Shown piece after piece: positions 16,675 through 24,871 of a DNA stretch of 64,000 nt (position 1 is the stretch's first letter; each line of letters starts with the position of its first letter). Below the pieces are notes generated by a model that saw only the letters and a program-made list of their open reading frames with translations, made no database searches and was not told where the DNA came from. Position numbers and translations under genes: made by a program. The DNA comes from Paenibacillus sp. J31TS4. GTDB taxonomy: Bacteria > Bacillota > Bacilli > Paenibacillales > NBRC-103111. The stretch is from NCBI RefSeq assembly GCF_018403265.1, contig NZ_BOSI01000001.1, forward strand, positions 620,001 to 684,000, given 5' to 3'.

Positions 16675-17382
16675 TCATTCCCCGATCCATGCCCGTTCCA
16701 TGGCCTGCTGCTTCAAGGTAACCGTCTTGCTCATAAACGGGACCGGAAGCAGGAATTCGTATTCCGCCTCAATCGCCAAGTAGGCGTTTTCGGGATGCTC
16801 GAGATCCGGCAGCTTGACGCGGACAAGCCGAAACCGATCTTTCTTGAGAATCCGCTCGTCAGCAAAACCGTAGACGACCGGACGAAACGCCTTTTGCAGC
16901 ATAGGCTGAAGGATCTTATCTTCCAGTACGCTTCCTGCTGTAGTTTCGAGCGCTTCACGCTTTGCCGCTTCCCATTCCAGAAGAGTGACGGCTATGTCGG
17001 GCAGGTAAGCGGCGTACTCATCGGCCCAGTCCTCCGCCTGCTTCACCGCCTCACGGGCCTGGACCGCGCGAGTCCATGCTTCCTTCGCCCAAGCGCCTGC
17101 CTGGGTTCCGCCAGCCTGCGTTTTGGCTTCCTGATAGAGCACATCGACCGGATATAGATTCGCTGCCATTACTTTTACCGATTCGCCGACCGTGGTTTTC
17201 AGGTTCATCTCGACAGCAGATAGCTGGATGAGGCAATGAAGCGCGAGCAGGAAGACAATGACAAAGGGAAAGAGAATGCAGGCTTCCACGGTCAGGTAGC
17301 CTTCCCGGCCCGCCGCCAAACGTTTCACCGTTGCCGCTCTTCCTTTCAATAAGAGGTTACTTCCGTTTTGGTTATGTGCCAT
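16675..17382 (-). CDS. TadE-like pseudopilin
   Basis: 235-residue protein with one N-terminal hydrophobic segment in the pattern GREGYLTVEACILFPFVIVFLLALHC, i.e. a glycine followed by a Glu (VEA) as in TadE/TadG pseudopilins, then a long charged extracytoplasmic region. The start overlaps the previous gene by 37 nt, and there is an 81-nt gap to the peptidase gene. Minor pseudopilins of this type assemble with Flp in the Tad machine. Assignment rests on the N-terminal pattern and the locus, since the rest is poorly conserved. Confidence 0.75.
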   Translation of the reverse strand: MAHNQNGSNLLLKGRAATVKRLAAGREGYLTVEACILFPFVIVFLLALHCLIQLSAVEMNLKTTVGESVKVMAANLYPVDVLYQEAKTQAGGTQAGAWAKEAWTRAVQAREAVKQAEDWADEYAAYLPDIAVTLLEWEAAKREALETTAGSVLEDKILQPMLQKAFRPVVYGFADERILKKDRFRLVRVKLPDLEHPENAYLAIEAEYEFLLPVPFMSKTVTLKQQAMERAWIGE

Positions 17383-19592
17383 CGTCCCTGTCTAACCTGC
17401 CCTTCCTCGCCCGCCAGCCGAAACAAGCCGGGGAGAAACCATAACCGGATGGAAGCGGTCGCCGTGCTTTGCAAATAGGTCAACCGATCGGTCAGGGGCA
17501 CCTCCGTATTCAGCTCAATCAGCGCCTGCATTCTTGCCGTCATGCCCGCCTCGCGCCCATGCAGGAGCATAAAGATCCGAAGCAGATCGGGATAGCTTAC
17601 TGTAAGCTGGGGCAGCCGTAGAAACAATGCCGTTCGGTCTCCATCCAGAAGCGTCTTCATATTCGTCCACGCCTCGAGGGCCCCTTCCGCCGCGGCTGTC
17701 AGAAATGCCAGCATTGGGGAGCCGAGGCGGAGCGCTTGCTTGTCGGGCTCCATCATGTTCTCCACCGTGCGAACGGCCAAAAACAACAGATACATTTCCC
17801 CGTAAGCAGAGGTCAAGTTTGCCGTGCAGGACGTTTGGCCGTATAAGACATATTCAGCCTCCTGTCCGGCAAGCGGATGGGTTAGCGGAGCGGACAACGT
17901 CCGCGCGGCTGGTTTGCCGCCCTTCTCCTCTTCCACACGCATCGTCCGATAATTGAACTTGGTTAGGGCGTACTCCGCCGTATATGCCTTGTCGCGTAGT
18001 CCTAGCAAGAGTCCGGGTATCGCTTTTAGGATGGACACGGCTCCTTTCACACCCGTTTCCGCATCCTTCGGGGCAAGCGGATCTACATCAACACCCTCTA
18101 TCGCTTCCTGGTCTGTCCTCAGCCCGGCATATTTGGCAGCGAGGCTTCCCTTCTGCCTCGTTGTACCAAGCGTTTCATAGAAAGGCCTGTCCCCTTCCCC
18201 GCATTCCCCCGTCACCTTTCGAACCTCGGAGAGAATCCTCTCCAGCTTGGCCTTCTGCTCGCTCTTCGCCTGCCTGACCTTTTGGGTACGCTCTCCCCGC
18301 TGATGTTCCTCGCTTTCCCGGGTTTGCCGGAACTCGGCAATCTGCCGGCCGTACGTCTGCACGCTGACCATCAATTCTTCGTAAGGCTCGCCAGAGAACC
18401 GGCTGGTCGCTTCCCAACGATCCTTCATCGCCTGCAGCATAGCGGCGACTTTGCCGGCGTCCGTTTTGTAGGATGAGAAAAACTCCATATCGTAAACCGG
18501 CACACTTTTCCAATAGTCGGCGCCAGCTTGATTCGATTGCTCCATCAGCTCTTGTCTTGCAGCGCGCAGCCTCTCGTTAGCGAGCCTTGCCTGCTCGATC
18601 CGTTCGGCAAGCCGGCTGTTGGCCTGCTGCAGGCTGTGCACGTCGCTTGCCCAGCCAGCTGATGCCTGAGTGACCAAGGCCACGTATGCGGCAATGTCTG
18701 TAAGCAGCTGCTCGAGCGATTGCTTACGCTCGAACAGCTCGTTCAAGCTTGCTTCCGCTTCTGCAATCGACTGTTCCACCGACTCGATGGCTTGAGTCAG
18801 CGATTCCTGCTGCTCCTCGTCGGCATTGTTCATCGAATTGTGCATGTTGCGGACAGATTCCTGCTGGGAAGCCACATTGTCCTGCAGAAGCCGAATCGCT
18901 CGGTCCAGCTCCTCCATCAGCTTCCGTACACTGTCGGCTGTATGGAAACCGATCCGTTCGGACAAGCTGTTCAGCTCCGACAAAAGGGACGAATAGCGGG
19001 CATGGAGCGAGGACGCAAGCTCCATGTAGGCCATAGCCTCGTCCCATGTTTCATCCAGTTCTTTATCCAACTTTTCCAGTAACGCTTCCAGCCTCTCGGC
19101 ATTTTCGAAGTGGGCAGCCCCAGCGCCCAACTCTTCAGACATGCCTGTTTTCTGAAAGAGGCCGATAATGGACTCGGCATACGATAGCGGTGCTCTATAT
19201 TTCATTTCCTCCAGCACCTGTCTCTGGAACACAATTGGGTTGCCGAGGCTGTACAGCGCTTGATTCGACCGGTCGTCAGGCTCGGCCCGAAGATCGAGAT
19301 AGGAGAAGCCGCTGCCCGCTGGGCTCGCCAGCTGGTAAGCGAACACTTCGTTGAACCGTTCCTTCCGCAGCGCTTCGTCCCCTGCCAGCCCGAACAAACC
19401 ATAAGGCTGCAGCTTGCGATCGTAAGAGGATAGGACGGAACGGCCTGCGGCCCGCACGGCATATTCGGTCTCCCGATCGGCAATCCGGATACGGGCATAG
19501 TCGATCAGCACAGCATGAAACAAGAACAGCGGGACGACAAGGAGCAGGATCGTCACCGACACCGATCCGTCCCTCTTCCAAATCCATTTCAA
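17346..19592 (-). CDS. Large TadG/DUF5702-like protein with coiled-coil region
   Basis: 748 residues. The N-terminus carries a TadE/G-like anchor (DGSVSVTILLLVVPLFLFHAVLIDYARI), then the extracytoplasmic region has two coiled-coil blocks (about residues 165–380 and 420–460) rich in Glu, Leu and Gln, followed by a globular end. TTG start at 19590–19592 follows AAAGGAG at about 8 nt. It is far longer than usual TadE proteins, and the first 60 residues match the TadG-like/DUF5702 proteins seen in Firmicute Tad loci. Probably a surface-exposed component attached to the pilus base; exact role unknown. Confidence 0.65.
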   Translation of the reverse strand: MKWIWKRDGSVSVTILLLVVPLFLFHAVLIDYARIRIADRETEYAVRAAGRSVLSSYDRKLQPYGLFGLAGDEALRKERFNEVFAYQLASPAGSGFSYLDLRAEPDDRSNQALYSLGNPIVFQRQVLEEMKYRAPLSYAESIIGLFQKTGMSEELGAGAAHFENAERLEALLEKLDKELDETWDEAMAYMELASSLHARYSSLLSELNSLSERIGFHTADSVRKLMEELDRAIRLLQDNVASQQESVRNMHNSMNNADEEQQESLTQAIESVEQSIAEAEASLNELFERKQSLEQLLTDIAAYVALVTQASAGWASDVHSLQQANSRLAERIEQARLANERLRAARQELMEQSNQAGADYWKSVPVYDMEFFSSYKTDAGKVAAMLQAMKDRWEATSRFSGEPYEELMVSVQTYGRQIAEFRQTRESEEHQRGERTQKVRQAKSEQKAKLERILSEVRKVTGECGEGDRPFYETLGTTRQKGSLAAKYAGLRTDQEAIEGVDVDPLAPKDAETGVKGAVSILKAIPGLLLGLRDKAYTAEYALTKFNYRTMRVEEEKGGKPAARTLSAPLTHPLAGQEAEYVLYGQTSCTANLTSAYGEMYLLFLAVRTVENMMEPDKQALRLGSPMLAFLTAAAEGALEAWTNMKTLLDGDRTALFLRLPQLTVSYPDLLRIFMLLHGREAGMTARMQALIELNTEVPLTDRLTYLQSTATASIRLWFLPGLFRLAGEEGQVRQGRWHITKTEVTSY

Positions 19593-19607
19593 TCGTCCGG
19601 CTCCTTT

Positions 19608-20606
19608 CTAGTTGTGAATGACAATAACAATCCCGTTTTTCTCCAGCTCTTTTTTGAGCGAGGCGGTAAGTCCCGTCTGGCCGTTCTTCTGGTGGCGAAA
19701 AAAATGCCAGACCACGCCTTTGACGACCCCTTTGCGCACAAGCTCCATATCCTTGGCGATCTGCTCTCTGGCATTCTTCTGATTGACCGTGTACTTCGCT
19801 TCGTGCGCTACGCCGTCGCTGTCCAACGAATCGATGATTCTCGCCTCTCCAACCGTCTCGGTCGGGAACGTAGTCTTTTTACCTCCGGTCAACTTCCGGA
19901 TGTATTCGCTCGCTTCCTTTTCGGAGGCGATAACAAGCTGCTGCCGCGGCTCCTCCGACGCGACGGCTGCCTGTACCTGCTCCGATTTCCACTTCTCCGT
20001 CCAGCTGCCTACGAATGTACGGAGCAGGTCGGTAAGCCGGATTGTCTCCACCGGATCCGTAATCCAGGAGGTAGCCTTCGCCTCAAGAGAGGGAGCGGCG
20101 AAACGGCTCGTCAGCAGCGAAAGCCGCCTATTATCTGCAGCCGTATCCAGTTCCACGACGGGCAGCAGGAGGCGGTTATGGAACCGGAACGTTCCCGTAA
20201 CGCCAGGAGGAAGCAGCGAGGCCCCTCTGCTCAGCTTGGCGGCCGCTCCGCTCGCGGTAGAGCCGGTCTGCTCCGGCAGCGTTATGGACGCTCCGCTGCC
20301 ACCCATCCACCCCATGCCGCTCGTCCTGCCCCCGAGCAGCCGGTCGTACAGGCCGTCACGCGAGCCGACCCAAAATGCTCCTGTGACCGGGTCCTTGGCG
20401 GCGTTGCCCCAATGAGCTGCCGTTCGGTCTGCCGTCAGAACGGCCTGCTGATACAAGCCCATCTTGGCATACAGCAGCAGGCCGACCATTAGGAGAGCTG
20501 TCACGATCAGCAGGATCGCAGGGAACAGCAGGACGGCCTCCACCGATGCGCTTCCGCTGCGGCTTATAAGAAATCGCCGGATGGAAGCCGGCAGACGTCC
20601 CGTCAT
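19608..20606 (-). CDS. TadE-like pseudopilin with long C-terminal domain
   Basis: 332-residue protein beginning with a basic stretch and SGSASVEAVLLFPAILLIVTALLMVGLLLY, the TadE pattern (Glu at the fifth position after a small residue). The extracytoplasmic part is about 270 residues, with a Gly/Ser-rich turn near residue 95 and a charged C-terminal domain. Its ATG overlaps the Flp stop (ATGA), showing translational coupling to the major pilin. Likely a minor pilin that starts or caps Flp fibres; the C-terminal domain is not recognised. Confidence 0.72.
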   Translation of the reverse strand: MTGRLPASIRRFLISRSGSASVEAVLLFPAILLIVTALLMVGLLLYAKMGLYQQAVLTADRTAAHWGNAAKDPVTGAFWVGSRDGLYDRLLGGRTSGMGWMGGSGASITLPEQTGSTASGAAAKLSRGASLLPPGVTGTFRFHNRLLLPVVELDTAADNRRLSLLTSRFAAPSLEAKATSWITDPVETIRLTDLLRTFVGSWTEKWKSEQVQAAVASEEPRQQLVIASEKEASEYIRKLTGGKKTTFPTETVGEARIIDSLDSDGVAHEAKYTVNQKNAREQIAKDMELVRKGVVKGVVWHFFRHQKNGQTGLTASLKKELEKNGIVIVIHN

Positions 20607-20824
20607 TTCGGGGGGCTAATCGAGTCTTCGTTCGATTTGATTTGCGAATCCACCTGCTTGTCCGCTTCGTTGAACAACCCGCCGACCCACTTCATGATCC
20701 ATTTGCGGAAGGCGACCGCAATAATAACGAGTACCGCCAAAATCATCAGGACTTCCAGCGTGCCGAGTCCGTCCTCATCCTTCCAGAGACGAATCCAAAA
20801 TCCTTGTTCCTTGTTCAATGTCAT
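20603..20824 (-). CDS. flp: Flp-type major pilin (type IVb)
   Basis: 73-residue prepilin with the class III signal of Flp proteins: KDEDG then LGTLEVLMILAVLVIIAVAF. Cleavage after Gly19 would give a mature pilin starting LGTLE, with Glu at +5 as required for assembly. The rest is one hydrophobic helix and a short polar tail ending SISPPK. It lies between the TadC-like membrane protein and a TadE-like gene, and should be the subunit processed by the peptidase encoded at 16078–16593. Confidence 0.88.
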   Translation of the reverse strand: MTLNKEQGFWIRLWKDEDGLGTLEVLMILAVLVIIAVAFRKWIMKWVGGLFNEADKQVDSQIKSNEDSISPPK

Positions 20825-20839
20825 TCCTCCAATCGGCTT

Positions 20840-21631
20840 CTAGGAGCCGTTCATGATTAAAAAAGCGGGGGCAGCCACCACGAGCATCACGCCGAAAAAG
20901 ATAAGCACCATCGGAAACACGAGCTTGGCCGACGCCTCCTCACCCAGCGTTTTGGCGAGCGACTTGCGCCTTTCCCAGACAGTGCGGGACAGCTCGCGGA
21001 GCGAGTGGACGAAGTCTTCTCCTCCTCTCCGGTAATTGAGCAGCATCGTGGTCGTGAACAGAGCGACCTCTGGCAATGCGCATCGTTTGCTGAAATCTTC
21101 CATCGCCTTGCTGAACGAGACGTTGTTGACAAGCTCGGCCGAAAGCACCCTCAGTTCTACGTACAGAGGCGAATCCGCTTCTCCGCTTCCCTGCCGAGCG
21201 CAGCGGATCAACGCTTGCTGCACCGTTTCCCCCGCGTTGACGAGCAGCGTCAGTTTGCTTAACAGCTCGGGCAGCTCTGTCAGCATGCGCCGCTTCCTTG
21301 CTTTGACTAGCCCCTCCAATCGCTTCAGCTCCAGAAAAGGCAGCAGAAGGGCGAGACCGGGACCCGCCGTCATGCAGGTCACCGCATCAAGCGAAACGAG
21401 AGAGAGAGAGATCCCCGCGAGCAGACCCAGCAGCAGCAGACTGACGAGCTGCTCCCCAAACTTGCGCGTCAGCTCGAGTGGCGAGCCACGGCCCGTCAGA
21501 GCCGTCATGTGGAGATGAACCTTCGGAAACAGACCGGAGGAGCTATCCATCCAGCCGGATGCTTGCAGCAGCTTTGCCGATAACGGACGTAAAAGTCGGA
21601 ACACAAGGGATTTCCGTATGAGATTGGACAT
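20840..21631 (-). CDS. tadC: Tad inner-membrane platform protein TadC (T2SS F family)
   Basis: 263-residue membrane protein with the GspF/TadC domain: two N-terminal hydrophobic helices near residues 65–100, the cytosolic four-helix bundle with ELPELLSKLTLLVNAGETVQQALIRCA and a C-terminal helix (VFPMVLIFFGVMLVVAAPAFLI). It forms the membrane platform with TadB and engages the ATPase. The gene starts 2 nt after the tadB stop and is followed by flp with a 15-nt gap. Confidence 0.88.
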   Translation of the reverse strand: MSNLIRKSLVFRLLRPLSAKLLQASGWMDSSSGLFPKVHLHMTALTGRGSPLELTRKFGEQLVSLLLLGLLAGISLSLVSLDAVTCMTAGPGLALLLPFLELKRLEGLVKARKRRMLTELPELLSKLTLLVNAGETVQQALIRCARQGSGEADSPLYVELRVLSAELVNNVSFSKAMEDFSKRCALPEVALFTTTMLLNYRRGGEDFVHSLRELSRTVWERRKSLAKTLGEEASAKLVFPMVLIFFGVMLVVAAPAFLIMNGS

Positions 21632-21633
21632 AG

Positions 21634-22455
21634 CTACACCTGAATCGTCATGATTCTATTTGAGAGATAAAGACAGGAGGAGAACAGCAGAAGCGCCAGC
21701 GTCATGACGACCCGTCCGATCCCTTCTTCGTAAAGCGGCAGCAGATAATCGGGAGAGCTCATCTTGAGCAGCGCCACGACCGCAAGCGGAGCCACGGCAA
21801 GAATGGTCGATTCGAATTTCTTCTGGGCCAGCAGAACGGATATTTCCTGCTGCATGTCGAGCTTTTCGCCGATCATATTCGATGTCCGGCGAATCACCTC
21901 GATCAGATTCCCGCCCGACCGTTTGCACGTCGAGAAGACTTGGGCAAAGTTCGAAATGTCCTCCGTCCCGGCTCTCCTCGCAAAATCGTCAAGTGCCCGC
22001 TCCAGCGTATCCCCATTGGCAAGCCGGCGATGGATCCGCCTGAATTCTACCAGGATAGGCGTGGCCGGATCCGGATAGATCGGCGCGAGGTCTTCCGCCA
22101 CCGAGACGAATGCGTTCTCCACCGATTTTCCTGCCGTCAGCGAAGAGGATAAGGCGGAGAGCGCCTGCTTGAATTGAAGGGAAAGCTCCTCCCGCCGGCG
22201 CCTGACCATCCGGGCGGATCGTAAGCGCGGCGCCAGCAAACCAGTCAAAGAGAAACAGCAGGCGATTGCGAAGTGATCATAGAATAAGAGGCCGATCCAG
22301 AAAAGAATTGCCATGGCGCCTCCCGCTGCCAACACCCGTTCCTTGGCGCTCAGCCGATAGACGGAATAATCAGCAGGAGCTGCGGATAGGGGAGGAGATG
22401 ACAAGGGTGGGGGCCGATCGTTATTTCCGTTCAGCAGCCGATTAAGCCGAAGCAT
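21634..22455 (-). CDS. tadB: Tad inner-membrane platform protein TadB (T2SS F family)
   Basis: 273-residue membrane protein. After a Pro/Ser-rich N-terminus come hydrophobic segments at about 45–80, the F-domain core (QFKQALSALSSSLTAGKSVENAFVSVAEDL … GNLIEVIRRTSNMI) and two C-terminal helices. Together with TadC it makes the machine platform. It overlaps the end of the ATPase gene by 14 nt, so the two are translationally coupled. Confidence 0.88.
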   Translation of the reverse strand: MLRLNRLLNGNNDRPPPLSSPPLSAAPADYSVYRLSAKERVLAAGGAMAILFWIGLLFYDHFAIACCFSLTGLLAPRLRSARMVRRRREELSLQFKQALSALSSSLTAGKSVENAFVSVAEDLAPIYPDPATPILVEFRRIHRRLANGDTLERALDDFARRAGTEDISNFAQVFSTCKRSGGNLIEVIRRTSNMIGEKLDMQQEISVLLAQKKFESTILAVAPLAVVALLKMSSPDYLLPLYEEGIGRVVMTLALLLFSSCLYLSNRIMTIQV

Positions 22456-23683
22456 GGACTGCCCCTCCCTCCGTTATGCGGATCCCCGCCCTCTCCAGCT
22501 TTTCGGTATGCACAAGCCGGTTCCCGGTCGGGACGAGTCCCGATCCCTGGTCGTCCGCCTCTTCCTTCCAGACATAGAGCGGATTCAGCACATAGTCCCC
22601 CTCCTTCATTCCCACAACCTCCGCAATCTCCACTACCTTGCGAGAGCGATCCTTCATCCGGCTCAGCTGAACGATCAATTCGAGCGCCGAGGCGATCTGC
22701 TTGCGGACAACGGGAAGCGGGAGCTCGGAGCCGCTCAGCGTCATCGTCTCCAGCCGGCTCAGCATGTCCGCCGTAGAGTTCGCGTGTCCCGTCGACAGAC
22801 TGCCTTCGTGTCCGGTGTTCATTGCCTGCAGCATGTCCAGTGCTTCGGCTCCCCGTACCTCTCCAACCATGATGCGGTTCGGCCTCATTCGCAGTGAAGC
22901 GCGGATCAGCTCCCTCATCGTTATGCTTCCTTTGCCCTCTGTGTTCGCATTGCGCGTTTCCAGGCTGACGAGATTCGGAATGGTCGGGATACGGAGCTCC
23001 GCCGAGTCCTCGATTGTCACGATCCGCTCATCCTCCGGAATATACGCCGTCAATGCGTTCAGGAAGGTTGTTTTGCCGGAGCCGGTTCCTCCGCTGATGA
23101 ACAAATTGTACTTTGCCCGGATTAGGCAGCCGAGCAGCGAGGCTGCTTCCTTCGGCAGCGTGCCTTTGGCGATCAGATCCTCCATCGAAAACGGGGTTTC
23201 GGGAAATTTGCGGATCGTCAAAGTAGGCCCCTTCAAAGCAACAGGCGGCAGCACGACATGGACTCGCGAGCCGTCGGGAAGCCGCGCGTCCACGATGGGA
23301 GAAAACTCATTCACGACCCGGTTCACTTTGGAGACGATGGCCTGGATGATGTCCTCCAGCTTGCTCTGACTCTCGAACGCTCCTTCGAATCTGCTGGTCT
23401 TCCCTTCCCTCTCGATGTAGATCTCGTCGTGACGGTTGACCATAATCTCGCTGATCGACGCGTCGTCCACGAGCGGCTGCAGCACATCCAGACCGCGGAA
23501 CGAATGAAACAGCCACCGAACCGCACTTACCATTTGATTGGCCGTCAGCGGTTCAGGGTCGACGTCCTGCACCACGATGTCCTCGATCAAGGCCATCAGC
23601 TTCTCATCGGACAGAGTCTCGGTCTGCTCGAGCAGCAGCTCGATTCTCCCTCGCAGCCTATGCAGGCGTTCCGGCTCTCCCAC
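22442..23683 (-). CDS. cpaF: Tad secretion ATPase CpaF/TadA
   Basis: 413-residue hexameric ATPase that powers Flp pilus assembly. Walker A is GGTGSGKT at 198–205; the Asp box (VTIEDSAEL), Walker B region (PNRIMVGEVRGAEALDMLQAM) and His box (GHEGSLSTGHANS) are all present. N-terminal helical domain, residues 1–90, is the CpaF type. GTG start at 23681–23683 preceded by GGAGGGAAGG; it overlaps the end of the CpaE-like gene by 26 nt. All catalytic elements are intact, so the machine is probably functional. Confidence 0.93.
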   Translation of the reverse strand: MGEPERLHRLRGRIELLLEQTETLSDEKLMALIEDIVVQDVDPEPLTANQMVSAVRWLFHSFRGLDVLQPLVDDASISEIMVNRHDEIYIEREGKTSRFEGAFESQSKLEDIIQAIVSKVNRVVNEFSPIVDARLPDGSRVHVVLPPVALKGPTLTIRKFPETPFSMEDLIAKGTLPKEAASLLGCLIRAKYNLFISGGTGSGKTTFLNALTAYIPEDERIVTIEDSAELRIPTIPNLVSLETRNANTEGKGSITMRELIRASLRMRPNRIMVGEVRGAEALDMLQAMNTGHEGSLSTGHANSTADMLSRLETMTLSGSELPLPVVRKQIASALELIVQLSRMKDRSRKVVEIAEVVGMKEGDYVLNPLYVWKEEADDQGSGLVPTGNRLVHTEKLERAGIRITEGGAVHASA

Positions 23684-24770
23684 TGGCCTTCCCTCCTTCC
23701 CTCTCCTCCTCCCGCTTGCCCATCCATCGAAGCAAGTGCTGCTGAAACACGGGTTCCCTCAGCAGTTGACCGGGCGAGGCGACCGACTTCCATTCCGGAA
23801 TGTAGGGCAGGCTGCCCGCTAGGCTGATGCCAAACCCCGCTGGGTCGTTCACCATTTTGCCCGTGTACTTGTTCAGCAGATAATGAATGCGCGGGGCAGG
23901 ACGATCCGCCGGCCCGTTCTCGAATAAAGACCTGTAGGCTGCCCTGGTTTTTCCGAGGCAAAGAGCGTCGTCCGTAACCAGCCACAGCAGCTCGCAGCCG
24001 CTTAACAGAACCGCCCGGATTCTATCGGAGAGGAAGGAATCGCAATCGACGATCACGTAATCGTACCCCTTGCTCTGCAGCAGCTTCAGAAAGGAGAGCG
24101 CGTCAACCCCCGTCATTTCCTCCAGTTCGCTCGGGTTACGCAGCGGAGCCAGCAGGTCAATTCTGCCTCCGGCATCCGATGCTTTTACCTTGTCCAACCT
24201 AGCGCTTGCCTGAGGAGAGCCGGCCTTGACGGAATAGAGCATCTGCTCGAAGCCCCGATTGTCCTCGGCCGGAAATAGCGACATCGCATGATGTGACTCG
24301 AGATTGAAATAAAAGACCCGCTTATTCTGAAGCGCCAGCATCCGGCACAAATTGGCGGCGGCGGTTGTCTTGCCGGCGCCGCCCGCTGCGGAATATACCG
24401 CGATCGTCCGGCAGGATCCCGGTGCCGGATCCGGGAGAGGGACGCTCCCCGTCTCGTCAAGCAGTCTGATGATTTCCTGGAAGAAGAGATGCAGCGGCTG
24501 GAATTTGCGAATCCGGCGACCCTTTCTTTCCGAACCGTCAGGTGCCGCTTCCTCCAAATATACGACTGCACAGCCTGGGTCAGTCTCGCCCAGCAGCCCA
24601 GGGTCCGCCAAGAGCAGCGCAGCGTCTCCACCGCTCGCTCTCCATGCCTCCAGCGATGAGAATACTTTGAGCGATGCGAGACTTCGGAATTCCGACGTTC
24701 GAAAGTAGGAGAGCAGCAGCTCGGTATAGAGCCGGTCTCCGTCCAAAATGCCGATCCCTCGTTTTTCCAA
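23658..24770 (-). CDS. cpaE: CpaE-like ParA/MinD ATPase
   Basis: 370-residue protein: a receiver-like N-terminal domain (1–110) and a MinD/ParA-type ATPase domain with the P-loop SAAGGAGKTTAAANL at 127–141. CpaE positions Tad machinery at a cell site. It has TTG as start (24768–24770) with AAAGGAGAGG upstream. The gene begins only 24 nt after a terminator-like hairpin, which leaves no room for a normal promoter between them. The C-terminal 30 residues are Glu/Arg/Lys-rich and overlap the cpaF start. Confidence 0.85.
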   Translation of the reverse strand: MEKRGIGILDGDRLYTELLLSYFRTSEFRSLASLKVFSSLEAWRASGGDAALLLADPGLLGETDPGCAVVYLEEAAPDGSERKGRRIRKFQPLHLFFQEIIRLLDETGSVPLPDPAPGSCRTIAVYSAAGGAGKTTAAANLCRMLALQNKRVFYFNLESHHAMSLFPAEDNRGFEQMLYSVKAGSPQASARLDKVKASDAGGRIDLLAPLRNPSELEEMTGVDALSFLKLLQSKGYDYVIVDCDSFLSDRIRAVLLSGCELLWLVTDDALCLGKTRAAYRSLFENGPADRPAPRIHYLLNKYTGKMVNDPAGFGISLAGSLPYIPEWKSVASPGQLLREPVFQQHLLRWMGKREEEREGGKASGRAGTPA

Positions 24771-24794
24771 TAAGTTCCTCTCCTTTCAACACAT

Positions 24795-24842
24795 AAAAAA
24801 CGCAAACGATTCGGCAGCTCTCACGCTGTCCGTCCGTTTGCG
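24795..24842 (-). terminator. Terminator/attenuator hairpin between the kinase gene and the Tad operon
   Basis: On the minus strand CGCAAACG (24842–24835) pairs with CGTTTGCG (24808–24801), with an inner CAGC/GCTG stem, and is followed directly by TTTTTT. It lies 29 nt after the kinase stop and 24 nt before the cpaE start. The layout suits partial termination, so that pilus genes are transcribed at a lower or regulated level. Confidence 0.7.
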
Positions 24843-24871
24843 GTGCCTCCGCAAAGCGCATGCTATGTCGG

